From contig NC_049984.1 in NCBI RefSeq assembly GCF_000003815.2, forward strand, positions 5,286,491 through 5,346,490: a stretch of 60,000 nt of DNA. The letters are read 5' to 3'. Within the stretch, counting starts at the first letter, position 1. The number at the start of each line of letters is the position of its first letter. Both the position numbers and the translations under genes were made by a program. The notes under the pieces were generated by a model that saw nothing but the letters and a program-made list of their open reading frames with translations, ran no database searches and was not told the origin of the DNA. The stretch comes from Branchiostoma floridae. Its lineage: Eukaryota; Chordata; Leptocardii; Amphioxiformes; Branchiostomatidae. Shown in pieces: positions 44,501 through 58,667 of the stretch.

Positions 44501-47500
44501 CAAAGCTACCGGAGAAAGTTACTGGCAAAAACAAGGAAGGAAAAAGACAGACGTCCATAAGTCGTTCTGTCTAAGAGTAGGGTGTCTAATTCCTGAGAGT
44601 ATTTTTTACGGCCAGGTATTTTCAACATGCAAGATTGCAAGTTCAGAATATTTTTACATGCAAATCTCGAAAATTGTGTGCAAATTGCAAGTTAAGTATG
44701 TGTATTTCGAACCCTGACCTGCTGTTCGTCCATGGCGGAGCTGAGGACGTCAAAGTCGATGGTGCTGATCGGACCGGGGGACGGCAGATCAGGGTGCTCA
44801 CTCGGACCGATGCCGTTACTGCACACGGGGAAAGATATAAAGTGAAACTCTCAAATATACATCTGGGTGCTCACTTGGACCAAGGAGCCTCTATATAACC
44901 TCCTTGCTTGGACCGATACCATTACTGCACACGGGGAAAGATACAGAATGAAACTCTGTTGATCGTCAGATCGCATGGTGTAATCGGTGGCGTGTTGGGC
45001 TCAGGCCCAAGAGGTCCCGAGTTCAAAACCTGCCATGCACTGATTCAAATGTACAACTTAAATCTAAAATTTGTCCTCACATCAATTTTTACGCATCAAT
45101 TCATAGGGTATATAACATGCTCAGAGCAAAGAAAGATAGTGAGTGCTTTACAACTTTGTAAAATGTTGGAAAAATCAAATTTCAAGTTAAGTTTCCTGTT
45201 CCACTTAAAATGAACTGACCTTTCTTGTTGCTCCATGAACTCACAGCTGACGGGACTGGCGACGGAGCCGGCGTAGTCTGACATGTGTGAGGAGGGGGCG
45301 GGGGAGGGGGCCATCGGGGTGAAGGGCTCCCCTGGGCTCATCGGGCCTGCTGCAGACTGTTGTCTGGAAAAGAAACCAAAACTCTTCAGCAATTGCATTT
45401 CTTATTAGGTGGACTGACTACTCTCTCTTAATCTCTGAATTGTGAGGAGCTCACAATAGGTGGGGCTAAATTCCAAGGGTGGTGAGTGGCTGCCATTCTG
45501 CGCTAAATTTAATTGTCCTCATCAGGCCTGCTGCAGACTGTTGTTTGGAAAAGGATAGCAAAACTCTTTGTCTATTGCATGATAACTTCCTCGTTTCTTA
45601 CAAAGCGTTCAGGGGGTTAACACAGAATGGCAACGAGTTGTTTGTCGGATTGAAAAGTTGTGAAATTTGGTGTACCAGGTTCTCCTGAAAAACAGGGCTT
45701 TTGCCCTGAGTGTGCCTACCTGGCTAAATAAAATGAAATGAATGAATGTTCTTGAAGTGAGATGTACAAAATTTGAACTGGTTAAAGTTGTCTGAGATTC
45801 TAAGCGCCCTCCAATGTGCCTCACCCCTATGTGGCGGTAGTGTCCTGGACTTGACGCTGCAAACAAACTATTTCTGTGACTAAAATATAGGTGATGAGTT
45901 TACTTCCACTTCAAAATTCCCAACATCTTTTTTTACATAAAAAAAAGTTTTTGCTCAAAAAATTACGAAAAGTAGAAAGGATAAAGAAACTGAGACAAGG
46001 TTGTCATTAAAGCTGGAGGGATACCCTTCATCCCACAAACGACTTTTCTGCTTCAAATGTTTTTTCCTGGAAGAGACGGCCTCTCAGCTTGAGAGTGCGC
46101 AGCCTCGAATTAAGACCCCAAATAAACTGGGGTGTGCACCATTGAGAAGGGATACCTTTCATGAATGTGTTAGAACTAACCTTGTAGGTCTGGTGACTGC
46201 CACAAGTCTGGCCTTTACGTACTTCACATCCGGTGCATTGTCTGATGCATCATCTGGAAGGCAAAATAGTAGAGGTAGTAGTAGTAAATAGTTTATTGAC
46301 CAATAAAACATACAAATCGGCATTGCAGCAGAAACTGAATTCGCACCAAATTTTACATTATAGATCTTTATTTGCTCCTATATGTTCCTGCCCACAAACA
46401 AACAAACATGGGCTAAATGCAGTGATTCAATAGTATTGCATGGGATACTAAAGACTAGATACTATTCTCAACTCAAAATTTTTTTAGGGCAGTGAGTATA
46501 AGGAGTAATCAAATGTTACCCAGGCAAATAAGAGTCCAGCATATGTTCCATATGTACCTGGCTAGGGTTTGAACCCCAACCTTCCAAAATGGAAAGTGAA
46601 CTCTCTACCCCTAAAGCCAATTTTTGCACAAGCACTCACCAGATGGAGTCATACCAAAGACTTTAACATAACAATCATTATGGTACATGCTGCTTTAGCA
46701 CTAAGCATTAATTTTGATATAGTAGTTGAACACAAACACACCACTGCCCCCTGCTGTAAAGATTGTACAAAAAAATGTGTTGCCCAGGGCTACAGAAACA
46801 GAAATGGACACTACTATATGCATCATCTGGTGGACAAAGACTCTAACTTTAACTCACCAGACATGGTGTAGTACTTCTCGAAGACGGAGTCCCTGGGTGT
46901 GTCCGGGTACAGGTACTGCAGTGGCTGCTCCTGGTCCTTGTAGTAGTCCCGGATACGCTCGGCTAGCGGCAGTTTGGCCAGGTCATCCACCGTGTACGGC
47001 TCCAGAAACTGGACGGGCTTATCACCTGTTCGAATGGTCATAAACTTATCATCTTCAACCAAGAATGTTTATTGTCTTCAGTCAAGGATGCAAGATATCA
47101 AAAGCTAAAGTTCTCATGCAGTGCAGTGGGCAGCTGCCAAGACATAAAGGTGCATATTGTTAAACTCAATAATACAGGACTCCTATCTCAACTGGAAAGG
47201 CAACATTTTCAAGAAAATGTTGGATGTTTGCCTCAAAGCAATTTGTATTTTACGAAAACTAAAATAAACTATAATTGCAAACCTGTAATTGTTAAAAATT
47301 GCTGTTTTTTTTCTTCCTTTTTGCTGTCAATTTTCTTCAAAGCTAGTATTTTGTTCATATTTACTGGAGAAGCTTATACTTTGTACATTTTTGCTGAACA
47401 GTTAACATGCTGATGCTGCAGTTCTAAGCTCTGATTAATTCATGACAAATGAAAGAGGAAGAAGAGGAAAGAAGAATACACTAGCAAAAACAATATTTCC

Positions 47501-48219
47501 CATCAAGAAACATAATAAGTTGTTTAAAGTGTCTTTCCCAAGGGCATAACATCAAGAGTGACAGAAGAGTTAAGCCAAATGCTCTGACCATTACGCAACA
47601 TGATGCCATTTAATACATACATGTAAATTGTTAAAACTGAATATCGAATTTCTATCTGAGTGAGGTGAATGTGTGTACCTGTATGTTCCTCCACCCATAC
47701 AGCACTGATGGCTCCTTTAGCCGAGGAGTCGCTGAATCGGAGAAGGAACGTCCCGTGGCACTTGTTTAACAACAGCTCCTGCGCTCGTAGTTTACTGATG
47801 AAACCCATGATACACCTGCATTGTGGAAAAAAAAAACATGAATGTGTTTCAAGTCACGAAAATCTTTAATTGTCACTACATGAATCTCAAGGTAATCATA
47901 ATAAGGAAGCTAGGTTTCGTTATGATTTATCAATTTGCTCATAAATCAGTACAATGGTAAGCAAATTTTCAACTAAAACACCTCTGCAGGTCCAAAACAA
48001 GTTGCAAGGGGACCCAAACCAGTACCACCTCTTCCTGGCCCCAGAAGATATCTCGCACACAAAAATCGAGACTAAGGCAAGTTCAGAACCAATACAAAAC
48101 CTGGAAGTTCCACTTCAGTACTAAGGCAACAACATAGAAGCACCATAAACTGAATCAAACCCATGCCCCCCCCCCCCGCACACACAAACACACACACACA
48201 AACACACACACACAAACAC

Positions 48220-48282
<63 letters not shown>

Positions 48283-51200
48283 ACAACATCTCTATATCGG
48301 AGGCAACAATATAAAAGTCAAAGGTCCAAGACAGAGCATATGGAAATACAATTACCAGTAGTACTTACCCATCCTTCCACATATCTCCCAGCTTCTTGGT
48401 GGTGAGATCCAGCGTGCCATGGAACCACTGCCAGAAGGTGAACTTGCGGTCAGGTAAGGTGTCCTGAAATCATACAAATAAACAATAAATAAAGAACCAA
48501 ATACAACAGCCATTTCCCACAAACCTGAATATCTAATCGAATAAGTGACATAACCCATTTAAGTTACCTCCAGTTTACAATTTCAGGATTCAAAATAACA
48601 ACCTGTGGCCTACAGAAAATCTATACACTTTTAGGTTGTACATTAAAAAGCAACGGAGAAAAAACATTTCATCCCCTGACATAAATGTCCTGTTTTTCCT
48701 TCTAAGTAAATAATTAGTATAATGGAAAGTTGTTTTAGTCAAAGCAGGAACAAAAAAGTTCTTATATATGCAAGTATAGTTCTAACTTGTACATGGAAAT
48801 GTGCCTTACCCTGTTAAATGCTGTCCAGCTGAGAGTCATGTTGGAGTAGTCCAGACCAAAACCTATAGTGCAATAAACAGAAATTGTGAATTACATGTAA
48901 TGACTTTCCAGATAATAATATGTATACAAAAGCTACAAGCACTTCTAGTTCTAAATGGTGGCAATAAGAGGGCAAATATTTTTATGTTGCACAATGTAAT
49001 TGAACATTTATGTAGGATTCTATATGAGAAACTGGGAAGAAAGATTGTTGGTAGCCACATGAGTGTTTTGATATACTGTACGGCAATACCTAGTAAAAGG
49101 TATTACTAAGCAAATCATACTCTACAAAGTGGCTCTTTTCACCCTACTATATGTTTTGTACCATGTATGTGTAGTGAAGGTTGATATTGAAATTGACTTT
49201 TTGCAATTCAAGAGTTTAGGTTCCACACAAGATTGCTCGTGATCTGGAGCCGGATTCGCCTTTCCGGTACATGCTCCTTGTTGTCCTGTGCGACTAGCAA
49301 TGCGGGCTGAACGTCTAGAAAGATTAAGTGTCATTGGTCTTTCGATAGCTTGAATACTCATCTGTGTACGCCACCACTACAGATAAGGCAGTAGTTCACT
49401 CACCGAACTGCTTGATCTTGACCGTTGGCTAGTGTACTAGCTCTTCCGCTCAACATCACGTGATAATTCACCATTGACTCACTATTAAGTATCATGCAAG
49501 CAGCCCGCGATGATGATGATGATGTGAAGTGAGATAGGTTGATAGATTTATTAGGACTCAATGTAATCTGTATCTCTCTTATATGCCCTTGCCTCTAATC
49601 TCATGACCTCAATAAGAAGTGGCCTACTGGCAAATTTGAGATTCTCACGAATAAGTAAAGGATCAAACAAACAAACAAACCGAAGAGTTTCTCTGCCAGG
49701 AAGGTCATGTTCTCCTCGGTGAGCCCGCGGCCCGTCTGCATCTCGTACTGCCAGCTGAGGGCGTGGCCAACCTCCATCCACGGCGCCTTCTCAGGAACCT
49801 CAAACAGCTCACGGTCCTAAAGGTGGACATGAGGTATCAAAAATTGAAACTTCTGCTGCAGTACTATAAAAGCTGCCAGGAGGCAACTTATTGACCTTGA
49901 TCTATCAATCTCTCAATCTTTATTCATTAAATCAACATTGCAGAATACACTAGAACAGTATCACCTCTGAAAATCATTGATTTTACTTTGTCAAAAATGA
50001 GCTGTTTCCACTGCAGTTTACATCGTAACCACTGAACGCTATACAAAAAACAAAACAAAAAGATTAAGCACTTAACAAGCAATAATCAGCTTTGCAAAGA
50101 CCTGTCTTACCTCTCAAATCATCTGTGATGCTTTCAGCTGCCAATATATTTGATTGAACATTGTTTTCCAATAAACAGTCTCACATGCTTCTTGTTATAT
50201 CACTGTAGCTTCATATAGCAACAATAATTCTGGAATATTCTTGAGATGTCAGAAAAAGTTTGTCCAACTCACAGGTTTTGAGAAGGCGTTGTCCCAGAGG
50301 ATGGTTGCCCAGGCGTTGGACTCCTGGTTACTGTGGGAGATCAGCACCACTGGGAGGGACATCGTCTGGGAACAAGACAACATGATCAATATCCACACTT
50401 TCATGCAGACTTAGCATATTATAGTGTTGATATAACATGTAAACATTATTAGGTTCAGGGCTGTCTTCAATATCTGGCCCTCCACTCTGAGTCGAACATT
50501 AACCCCCCAAAAATGTAAACTCCATGACTAGAAATTGATGAAATTGTACTTTTGCAAGCATAAATAACGTTTCACAATAAACACTGACAAAAAAGGACTC
50601 GAAAACAATGTCTGGAAACAAGACAACACAATCATTTTTCCACACTTCTGCATTCATACAGACTTTAGCATTTTACGGTGTTGTTGTAACATGTAAACAT
50701 TAGGTTAAGCCTGTCTCCATCTTCTGCCACCCCAAACCGCTAATATAGGCAGTGCAATATGATATCCTGTAAGCTGCTTGGCTATTTCCTAAAGCACCTT
50801 GCCCTAACTGCTCAGGGTGCCCTGCCCTAGTGGCCCTAACCAGAGTGGAGGCTATAAAAGCAAGTGCAGTACCACTCTCTTGTCATTCTGATGAAGACTT
50901 TTGAATAAAAAGTAAACCGTTGTGTCTCAGATGTCATCCTTCTAACCAGGGTTGTAGCCAGCACCTGTCCTTCAGTCTTTTGAAGGAATTTTGCAACTGG
51001 GGACTGAAAAAAGTTTTCCCCATTCTGTCCCTTGGGACCGACAAAATTGATATGTAAAGATATAAAAAAAACTGAAACCCATGTGTTCTTCTTCACCAAA
51101 ACAGATGCCATTGAACAGCTTAGTCTACAAGCAAAATTTGCACCTCAAAATGCAGGAAATACTCAAATAGTGTTTCAGAGGGTCTTGATTTAAAAACTTT

Positions 51201-54200
51201 CTGGACCCAGACACCCTAGAAATGATGCGTAACATCACGCCATGCCTTCGGTGCTCCATAAGATTCCCATTCAAAATCAAGGGGACTGAAAATGATTTCA
51301 GGCTGGCTACAACCCTGCTTCTAACCAAATGGACCATGACTGACTTACCTTGAGTTCTGCCAGTGTTCCCAAGATGCTGAGTTCTGTCTGGAAAGATATC
51401 ATGGCTTTCTCGTCAGTCACTCTGGAGGGCTGCAAGAAATAAGAGAACATGATCTATACAGTTGACTGTTGAGTTAAAAATTTAAAAAATTAGAATTACA
51501 TCAAATCATGACAGGAGGTGAGCATGGGTTTGCTGACATGTCACAATCGAAGCCTCGGGGAAACAATTAACAATAGTCCACAAACCTCTGCATTTCTCTT
51601 GGCAGGCCCTGCAATCTTTGTCTGCTTCATGTTCTAATGAAAAAAGAACAAATTCAGCTTCAAGAAAACCTCTGAATAAATGAAACTTTCTTTCTCATAG
51701 TTTATACAACTCATGCCATTCAGTCTAAAAGAATAACATTGGTATAGAAAGGTTGTGTAATGTACAAGATTGTGTTATGTACATGATTCAAGATACAAGA
51801 CCAAATGTGGTGCAAGGTTAATTTGTTACACAACTCAGAATCAAAGTTTAAAACTACTAGAAGATCTTACCATGTTCTTGAACTTGACTGAGCAGATTGA
51901 TGTGCTTGAATCCAGCTCCAAAGTGCCTTTAGAGTTGTGCAGGAGGTATCTGTACTTCTCACTGGGTGTAACATAATGTAAACACTGTGTGGTTAGTTAA
52001 AGGTAAAACAGCAAAGTCCTTGAAACGTGAAAGCGAGAAATTATAGAGACAGACACATACATAAAATAAGACACAATGTCATATTGCAGGTTTACATTTG
52101 TTATCCATTAACAATACTGCAAAACAAAAGAATTTAACTTGTCCTTTAAATATCTTTTAATAGATAAATACATGGTATAAAAAGTACAAGTTACTTGATC
52201 CAAGACAGAAAATGTATCTGTTAACAGCTGTCAATACTTCATAATCTACATTGAAGTACACTGCACATAAGTTTCACTACTTACCCATTGGCTTTGACTA
52301 CTTCATCTCCAGCATTGGGACCTCTGTAAAACAATAAAAATGACTTCAGCTGCTAATTCACCATCAACATATAGTACAGAGATATATGCAAGATTGGTGC
52401 CAACTTAACAACATTTTAAGTATTGTCCCTGATGCAATTCGAATAAAGTCAAAGTCAAAACATATTGAAAACCTCGCTATATCAGTGCAACACATGAACC
52501 TTTTTCTCATTTCACATACAATAAGACAGTAGGGACTAACCTGTAAATGCTGGCGTTGACTTGTGGCAGTTTGGTCAGGTTTGCACACAGACGTTTCCCA
52601 AGCAGGAATCTAAGAAGGAAATGTACCAAAACAATCAATCATATGGATTACGTCAAATTTTTGCAAATTGATTAAGCAGATACTTGAAATACTAGTAATA
52701 CATTATTAAACCCCAATCACAAATCAAGAACTGTGACGTGTCGGCAAGCCCCAAATGGGCATTTTTGGGCCAAAGTAAGGCCGACGTCCTGGCGATTACT
52801 ACTAGGGCTTCTGGTGATTTTTAGCAGCTTGTCTGTTGGGATTTTAACCTCTGGGTGATGTCAACTGTGCACCAAAATGAAAGAATACACAATAACTCGA
52901 ATTTTCCGGAATGACATACCGTGTCCGGCCCAATTTGTGACAGGTCAGATTTTCAGCAAAAAGTACGATCGACGCTCAAAATTCTGCAAACCCCATCTAA
53001 AAATTTCTCTGGCGTTCACTTGAATTGCGACACAGGCTTAATTGAGAGATGATAACACTACTGTAACAACATGCTTGTCAATGATGATGAACTTTATCAT
53101 AATGTTGTTATTTCTTTTACCTCAGTGCGGCGGTAAACTTTGTCCCATCAGTCTTGAGGACCTGTGGACGTGCCTGCTTGTTGTGACGAGGCTGCTCCTC
53201 AACTACAAAAGACCTGCAAGAAAAGATGGGAATACTTGTCTTCTAGTTGTTACACTTTTCCACTCATTCATCAATGCATTAAAACTTCAATGTACAAACA
53301 AAAGTCATTGTACAAAATGTTACACAGCCAAGTGGGTTGAGTGTTTGTCTTGCATTCTGTAGGTCATGACTTTGATTCCGACTACCTCAAGACTGCTTTA
53401 TCTACTCTGCACTCAGCAATTGAGATCGAGTATGGAAGTTGTATTAGTAGACTATCCCCCTGCTGTAGTGATTGCAAAAAGTTACGTGGCTCAAGGGCTT
53501 AGGAAAAGAGGAGGGCACTACCATAGGAAGGAACCTAAATGTAACTTACTTGGACACTAGTGTGTTGAGCAGGGTGTTGAGCTGATCGTGGAAGGTGTGC
53601 AGGTCTCCCTTCTGCTCCCCGTCCTGTAACATGTCCTGCTGAAGCTTGTCTAACTTGTCCACCTGCTGCAGACTGTGCAGGATGATGTCCAACAGACGCT
53701 CAAACCTGTGGGATGCAACAAGTTAGATACCAGTGTTCTATCAAAATGAGTGGACTGGACAAACAACGTAACAGCTGGCAAGTTAGGGGTAATGAACTTT
53801 CAACTTTTCCAGGGGAGGAAGGTTTTTTCTTGCTGTGTTCTAAATTTGCATTTAAAACAATTCTGCAATTCAACTTAGTAATAGTTTTGCAGTGTAAAGA
53901 TTTTGCAGTGGAGAGGTCATCCCCCGTCCCCCCCCCAAAAAACACTTAAATGTGGATATTCAAAGATGTCCAGTATCTGACTCACCACTGCTGCAGTGTC
54001 TCTATGTTGACCCCCGGGTGGGGAGCACCGATACAGGCCAGCTGCTGCCATCTCTTCCACTGGTTCAGCTCCGTGTTGAGGATGGAACCCTGCACCATGT
54101 GGATCATCTGCACAACCTGGGGGCAAGGTGGTGTAATGGTTAGGGTTGGTAAATAAGACTTACAATCTAAAGGTTCTCGATTCAAATCTGTAATGAGCCC

Positions 54201-57200
54201 CAACAAAGTGGTCTTGTAGTTAGAGCTGTTGACTTTGACTCTGAAAGTTCAAAGTGTGAATCCTGAGCATGACCTTGGGAAAAGCACCTCCATTACAAAA
54301 ATGCTTTGGTCAGCTATTGGACCATCCCTTTGGATCGGACCTAAAGACACCCTGAGCTCTTTGAAGAACACACCACACTAACCATGGTTCGTTCCTGGTA
54401 TGGCTCAAACCTTACTAGTCTCACACAGCTTGTTCTTGTACAAAACTGGTGTGTCACTCCTAAAGCTGGTATGCTGATCATGCATAAAAACAAACAAACA
54501 AACCTTCTTCATCTGCGTGACCAGCTCATGGCGCTCACAGTGCAGCTTGACTGTGCGGTTGTGCCAAACAACAAACAAACAACAAACAAACAAACAAACC
54601 TTCTTCATCTGCGTGACCAGCTCATGGCGCTCACAGTGCAGCTTGACTGTGCGGTTGTGCCAAACAACAAACAAACAAACAAACAAACAAACCTTCTTCA
54701 TCTGTGTGACCAGCTCATGGCGCTCACAGTGCAGCTTGACCGTGCGGTTGTGCCAAACAACAAACAAACAAACAAACAAACAAACCTTCTTCATCTGCGT
54801 GACCAGCTCATGGCGCTCACAGTGCAGTTTGACCGTGCGGTTGTCCAGAAGCTTGATGCAGTCCTGACGCTGCTTGGCCAGGTCCTGCTGCAGCCCCGGG
54901 GTCAGGGGTCGGCTCAGCTTTTCTGGGGGACAGAAAGACACATTGTCTTTAGAATACAATCTAAAGAGAGTAACTACATTGATACCTTCCAGTTGCAAAT
55001 ACAGTCAAAACCTGTCAAAGTGACCACCTTTACATAGGACCATCTGACCAATGATATACAATCAAACCTGTACAAGTGACCACCTCTACATAAGGACCAT
55101 CTGACCAATGATATACAATCAAACCTGTACAAGTGACCACCTCTACATGAGGATCACCCGGCTATTGTGGCCACTTGTGGGTGGTCCCTTATATAATTTT
55201 GTCACAAAATAAGTCATTCTTGTGAAGGCAATTCAAACTTTCACTGTCTCTCATTTCTTATCTCACCTATACCTTTGATAATTGGGGTGCCAAAGAAGAT
55301 CTGTCTACCAGTTTTCTCCATCATTCTTAGTTTTCTGTTCTTCTTAATGTTTAATTTTCCTGGGTTTTGCTGTATATTCAGGAATACTGAGGTGTCATAT
55401 GATATTGAAAGAAATAACAATGATCCATACCTTCCAGAGCTGCCTTCTTTTGGTGCAGGTCTAACCAGACCTCCAGTATCTGCTGTAGCTTGGACAGTTT
55501 ATCCTGGTTACTCTGGGCAGGGAGACAACAAGAGTACAGTCACACCTACGAGTTGAGATAAACTCCACAAACTTTCCAAATGACATTTAAAGTCTAAACA
55601 TCACACAATCTCATGATCGAATGTTTCAAAATAAGTATAGCTTTTTCAGAAATGACAACCTTCTTTAATTTACTAAATTTGGGTTCAGTAAGACTGCAAT
55701 GTTTTGATAAATGTTGATGAATAACTGTTATACATCTTCAAATTTTTTCAAATATTCACATTCTAAATGTAATGCAACCTTTGTTTACATCACAAACATG
55801 TCCAGGAATTATCACTTTATGTAAGTACAATCTACAATGTTAAGTTACAATGTGCTAGGTTTACAGCAAACTTTCTCCACAGATGATGAAGTACCATACA
55901 TGTGTAGCTAGTAAGACATACAAACCTTTTGTGTACATCACAAGAATACCTATGTGCCACTTTATGTTTACAATGTTAAGTTACAGTGTTAGGTTAACAA
56001 CTGCTTTCTCCACAGATGATTATTAAGAAGTATCATATAGTAAGACATACACACCTTTGTGTACATGACCAGGGTATCCAAATGCTGCACCAGCTGATGT
56101 TGGGAGGCCGACTCTGACTGTCCGTCCTCAATGTCATCAGGCTTCTCTTTCTTGATCTGTCCTCAGATAAAAACACAAAATGATCACATGGAAACAGTTT
56201 AGGTACAAAATTTTGTAACTTAAACACATCTAATTCTAACAAATTGTTGCACTAGCTGGTGCTGTGAGGCTGACTCTCACTGTCCATATTCAATATCATC
56301 ACACTTTTCTTTCTTCATCTGTCAAGCAAAAGGGCAGACTTACTAGATTTAAACAGCAGAAATACACATCATTTTGACATGTATAATCTATATTTTCTCC
56401 TCCATATCTTTGCACAAGGGCTGTCTTGTTTTTAGTTCGTTTTCACTGTAACTCTGCAATTATTACTTTTCCTCCTTTTCAATGTCAACCTTTGTATTTG
56501 TTGTAGTTCCCGTTGACTTTGACTGTTATTTGTTTCATGTTTACTGAGCAGAAGACTCACATAAGCAGATATGCTTCCTGTCCTATGCTCACAAAACAAA
56601 TGTGAATAAAATAAAATAAGATAAAAATAAGGGCTGTCTCCAGGACCCGTCCTTCCATCCCAGGACAGAAACTTGCTTAAGCCTTAAGGTTAAGCCTCTG
56701 TCACAATTCAAGCAAACGCCAATTAAATTTTCAGATCAGCTGGAGCTGGCCAAACTTCAAAATCACCCGAGTGTCAACCCCATTTTTTGCTGAAAATCTA
56801 CCGCATGTGCTCAGCGTATCATTCCAAAAAATACAAGTTAAGTTATTGTCTTTTCAGCCTTTTTGCTGCATAACTGACATTACATGGAGGTTTAAATGAA
56901 AATATTAGAGCTGCTCTAAAATCCCCTGAAGCCCTAGCTATCGGCAGGTCAGCCGTGCTTTGGCTGGAAATGCCTTTTTGGTGCTCTCTCAGGGCTCTAG
57001 CCAATGTCCGTTTTTCCGTCAATTGACGGAAATTTGGTGCGTGAGGGAAAAATTTTTAAACCAATCCGTCAACGTTGACAGACAAAAATCCTTGGTGGAA
57101 GCTACAGGCGGCTTGGGGACGTGTAAAAGCCACACACTGTTTGTTTTGCTATTGTTATGATTGTTGATAATGTGTGTCTGCGCTCTTTTGCATACGATAA

Positions 57201-58628
57201 TCTCATTAAAAACCCGTTTTTCAAGATCTCAGTTCAGTCTCTCTAATTCCTGGAATAGTGTTTTCGCGACAATGGGAATTGGCTGACGGAAAAAAAATTT
57301 CGAGCTGGCTAGAGCCCTGTGCTCTCTGGCACGTAGGCAGACCTTAGTTCTTGATTTGAGACTGGGGACTAAAAGTTCACTCCATCTGTCAATAAAAATC
57401 GGAACTTTCTAACATAAAAAATATATTTTTGTAAGTGTAAAATGAGGGATTTAACAATGCTGGGTTCCAAATTCCAACTGAATCAAACTGTCTTTTCCTT
57501 TGCAATACCCCAACCGTTAATTAAGGGTTAATGACCCGCCCGAGGTGTATATGGTGTCATAATGCCTGGTCCTTTGCGATAATCACCAAAAGTAAGCACC
57601 GACTGGGGAGAAGAGATTGGTTCATGAATTCAGTAACAACTGGTTATTAAATATACCATTTTAATAACCGGTTGTTCATGATTTTCCATGTGTTACGGTG
57701 TTATAACCAACATGAAATCGAGTCTTCTGACTGATCAATGTCCCCAGGCTATATGATAATTATAATGGTTAATGTCTTCCAGGACCTGCTATTGATAGGA
57801 CCTGCCATATGTTGTTTCTGGAGCTCTTAGTCTTACTTCAAACTACAGACTGTACTTTTAAATTGTGAAAAATTCTACAAAACCAAAAGACCCAAATACT
57901 CCACAAACCACAGCCAAATAAATTGCATGTCAAAGTGTCACTGCAGGATCTTAATGGATCTTTGCAGCCAATTGGGGTAAACGAATGGCTGAATATTCAC
58001 ACCACAAAACAAACACAGTAAAGAGGAAGTGAGGCTGATTTGCATACGATTCCTGGAACTGTAATCAGATTCCAGGAAGTTAAATTTATAAATACTGGTC
58101 TCTTAGTCATCATGGTATGACTGAATCAATATCTTATTACTCAGTTACCCACAAAATACATTACAGTTTTACTATTAGTTCAGTGTGGTTTATAGCCTTG
58201 CTAACTTCAATGCGACACAAAAGAAAAATGGCTCGCAAATTAGTCAGTGAGCTCTTTATTACATTTTTGGCAGCAATACAACCGGTGTTCGCTCTACCAT
58301 TGCACACTGTTTTGGAACCAGCCGATTTTCGTGGGTCACTGTGTCTCAGCCAATGTGACATTGTAGATGTTCTGGCCAAATATACTTGTGACTTTCTGGT
58401 GATTTTGTAATTTAGCTACCTTCGGGAGTTCAAGAAATTTGACTGGAGGGTATTGATGCATGCACTATGATGGTGATTTCAACTTTAAAAATGTAGCTCT
58501 TGAAAAGTTTATGCTGACCTGCTTTGTGGTAGCTTTGGTTAAACTTTAATCCCATGGGGACATACCAAAATTTTTGGTATGTCTGTGTGTGTGTGTATGT
58601 ACGTTTGCGAGCTTGTCTGTGTGTATGC

Positions 58629-58667
<39 letters not shown>

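Noticed and set aside
48163-48405. Thr/His-rich open frame
   Set aside because: Translation of a CA microsatellite.
54384-55037. Plus-strand open frame of 217 codons with internal repeats
   Set aside because: It is the antisense of the reiterated STAT exon; the minus strand has the conserved protein and splice sites.
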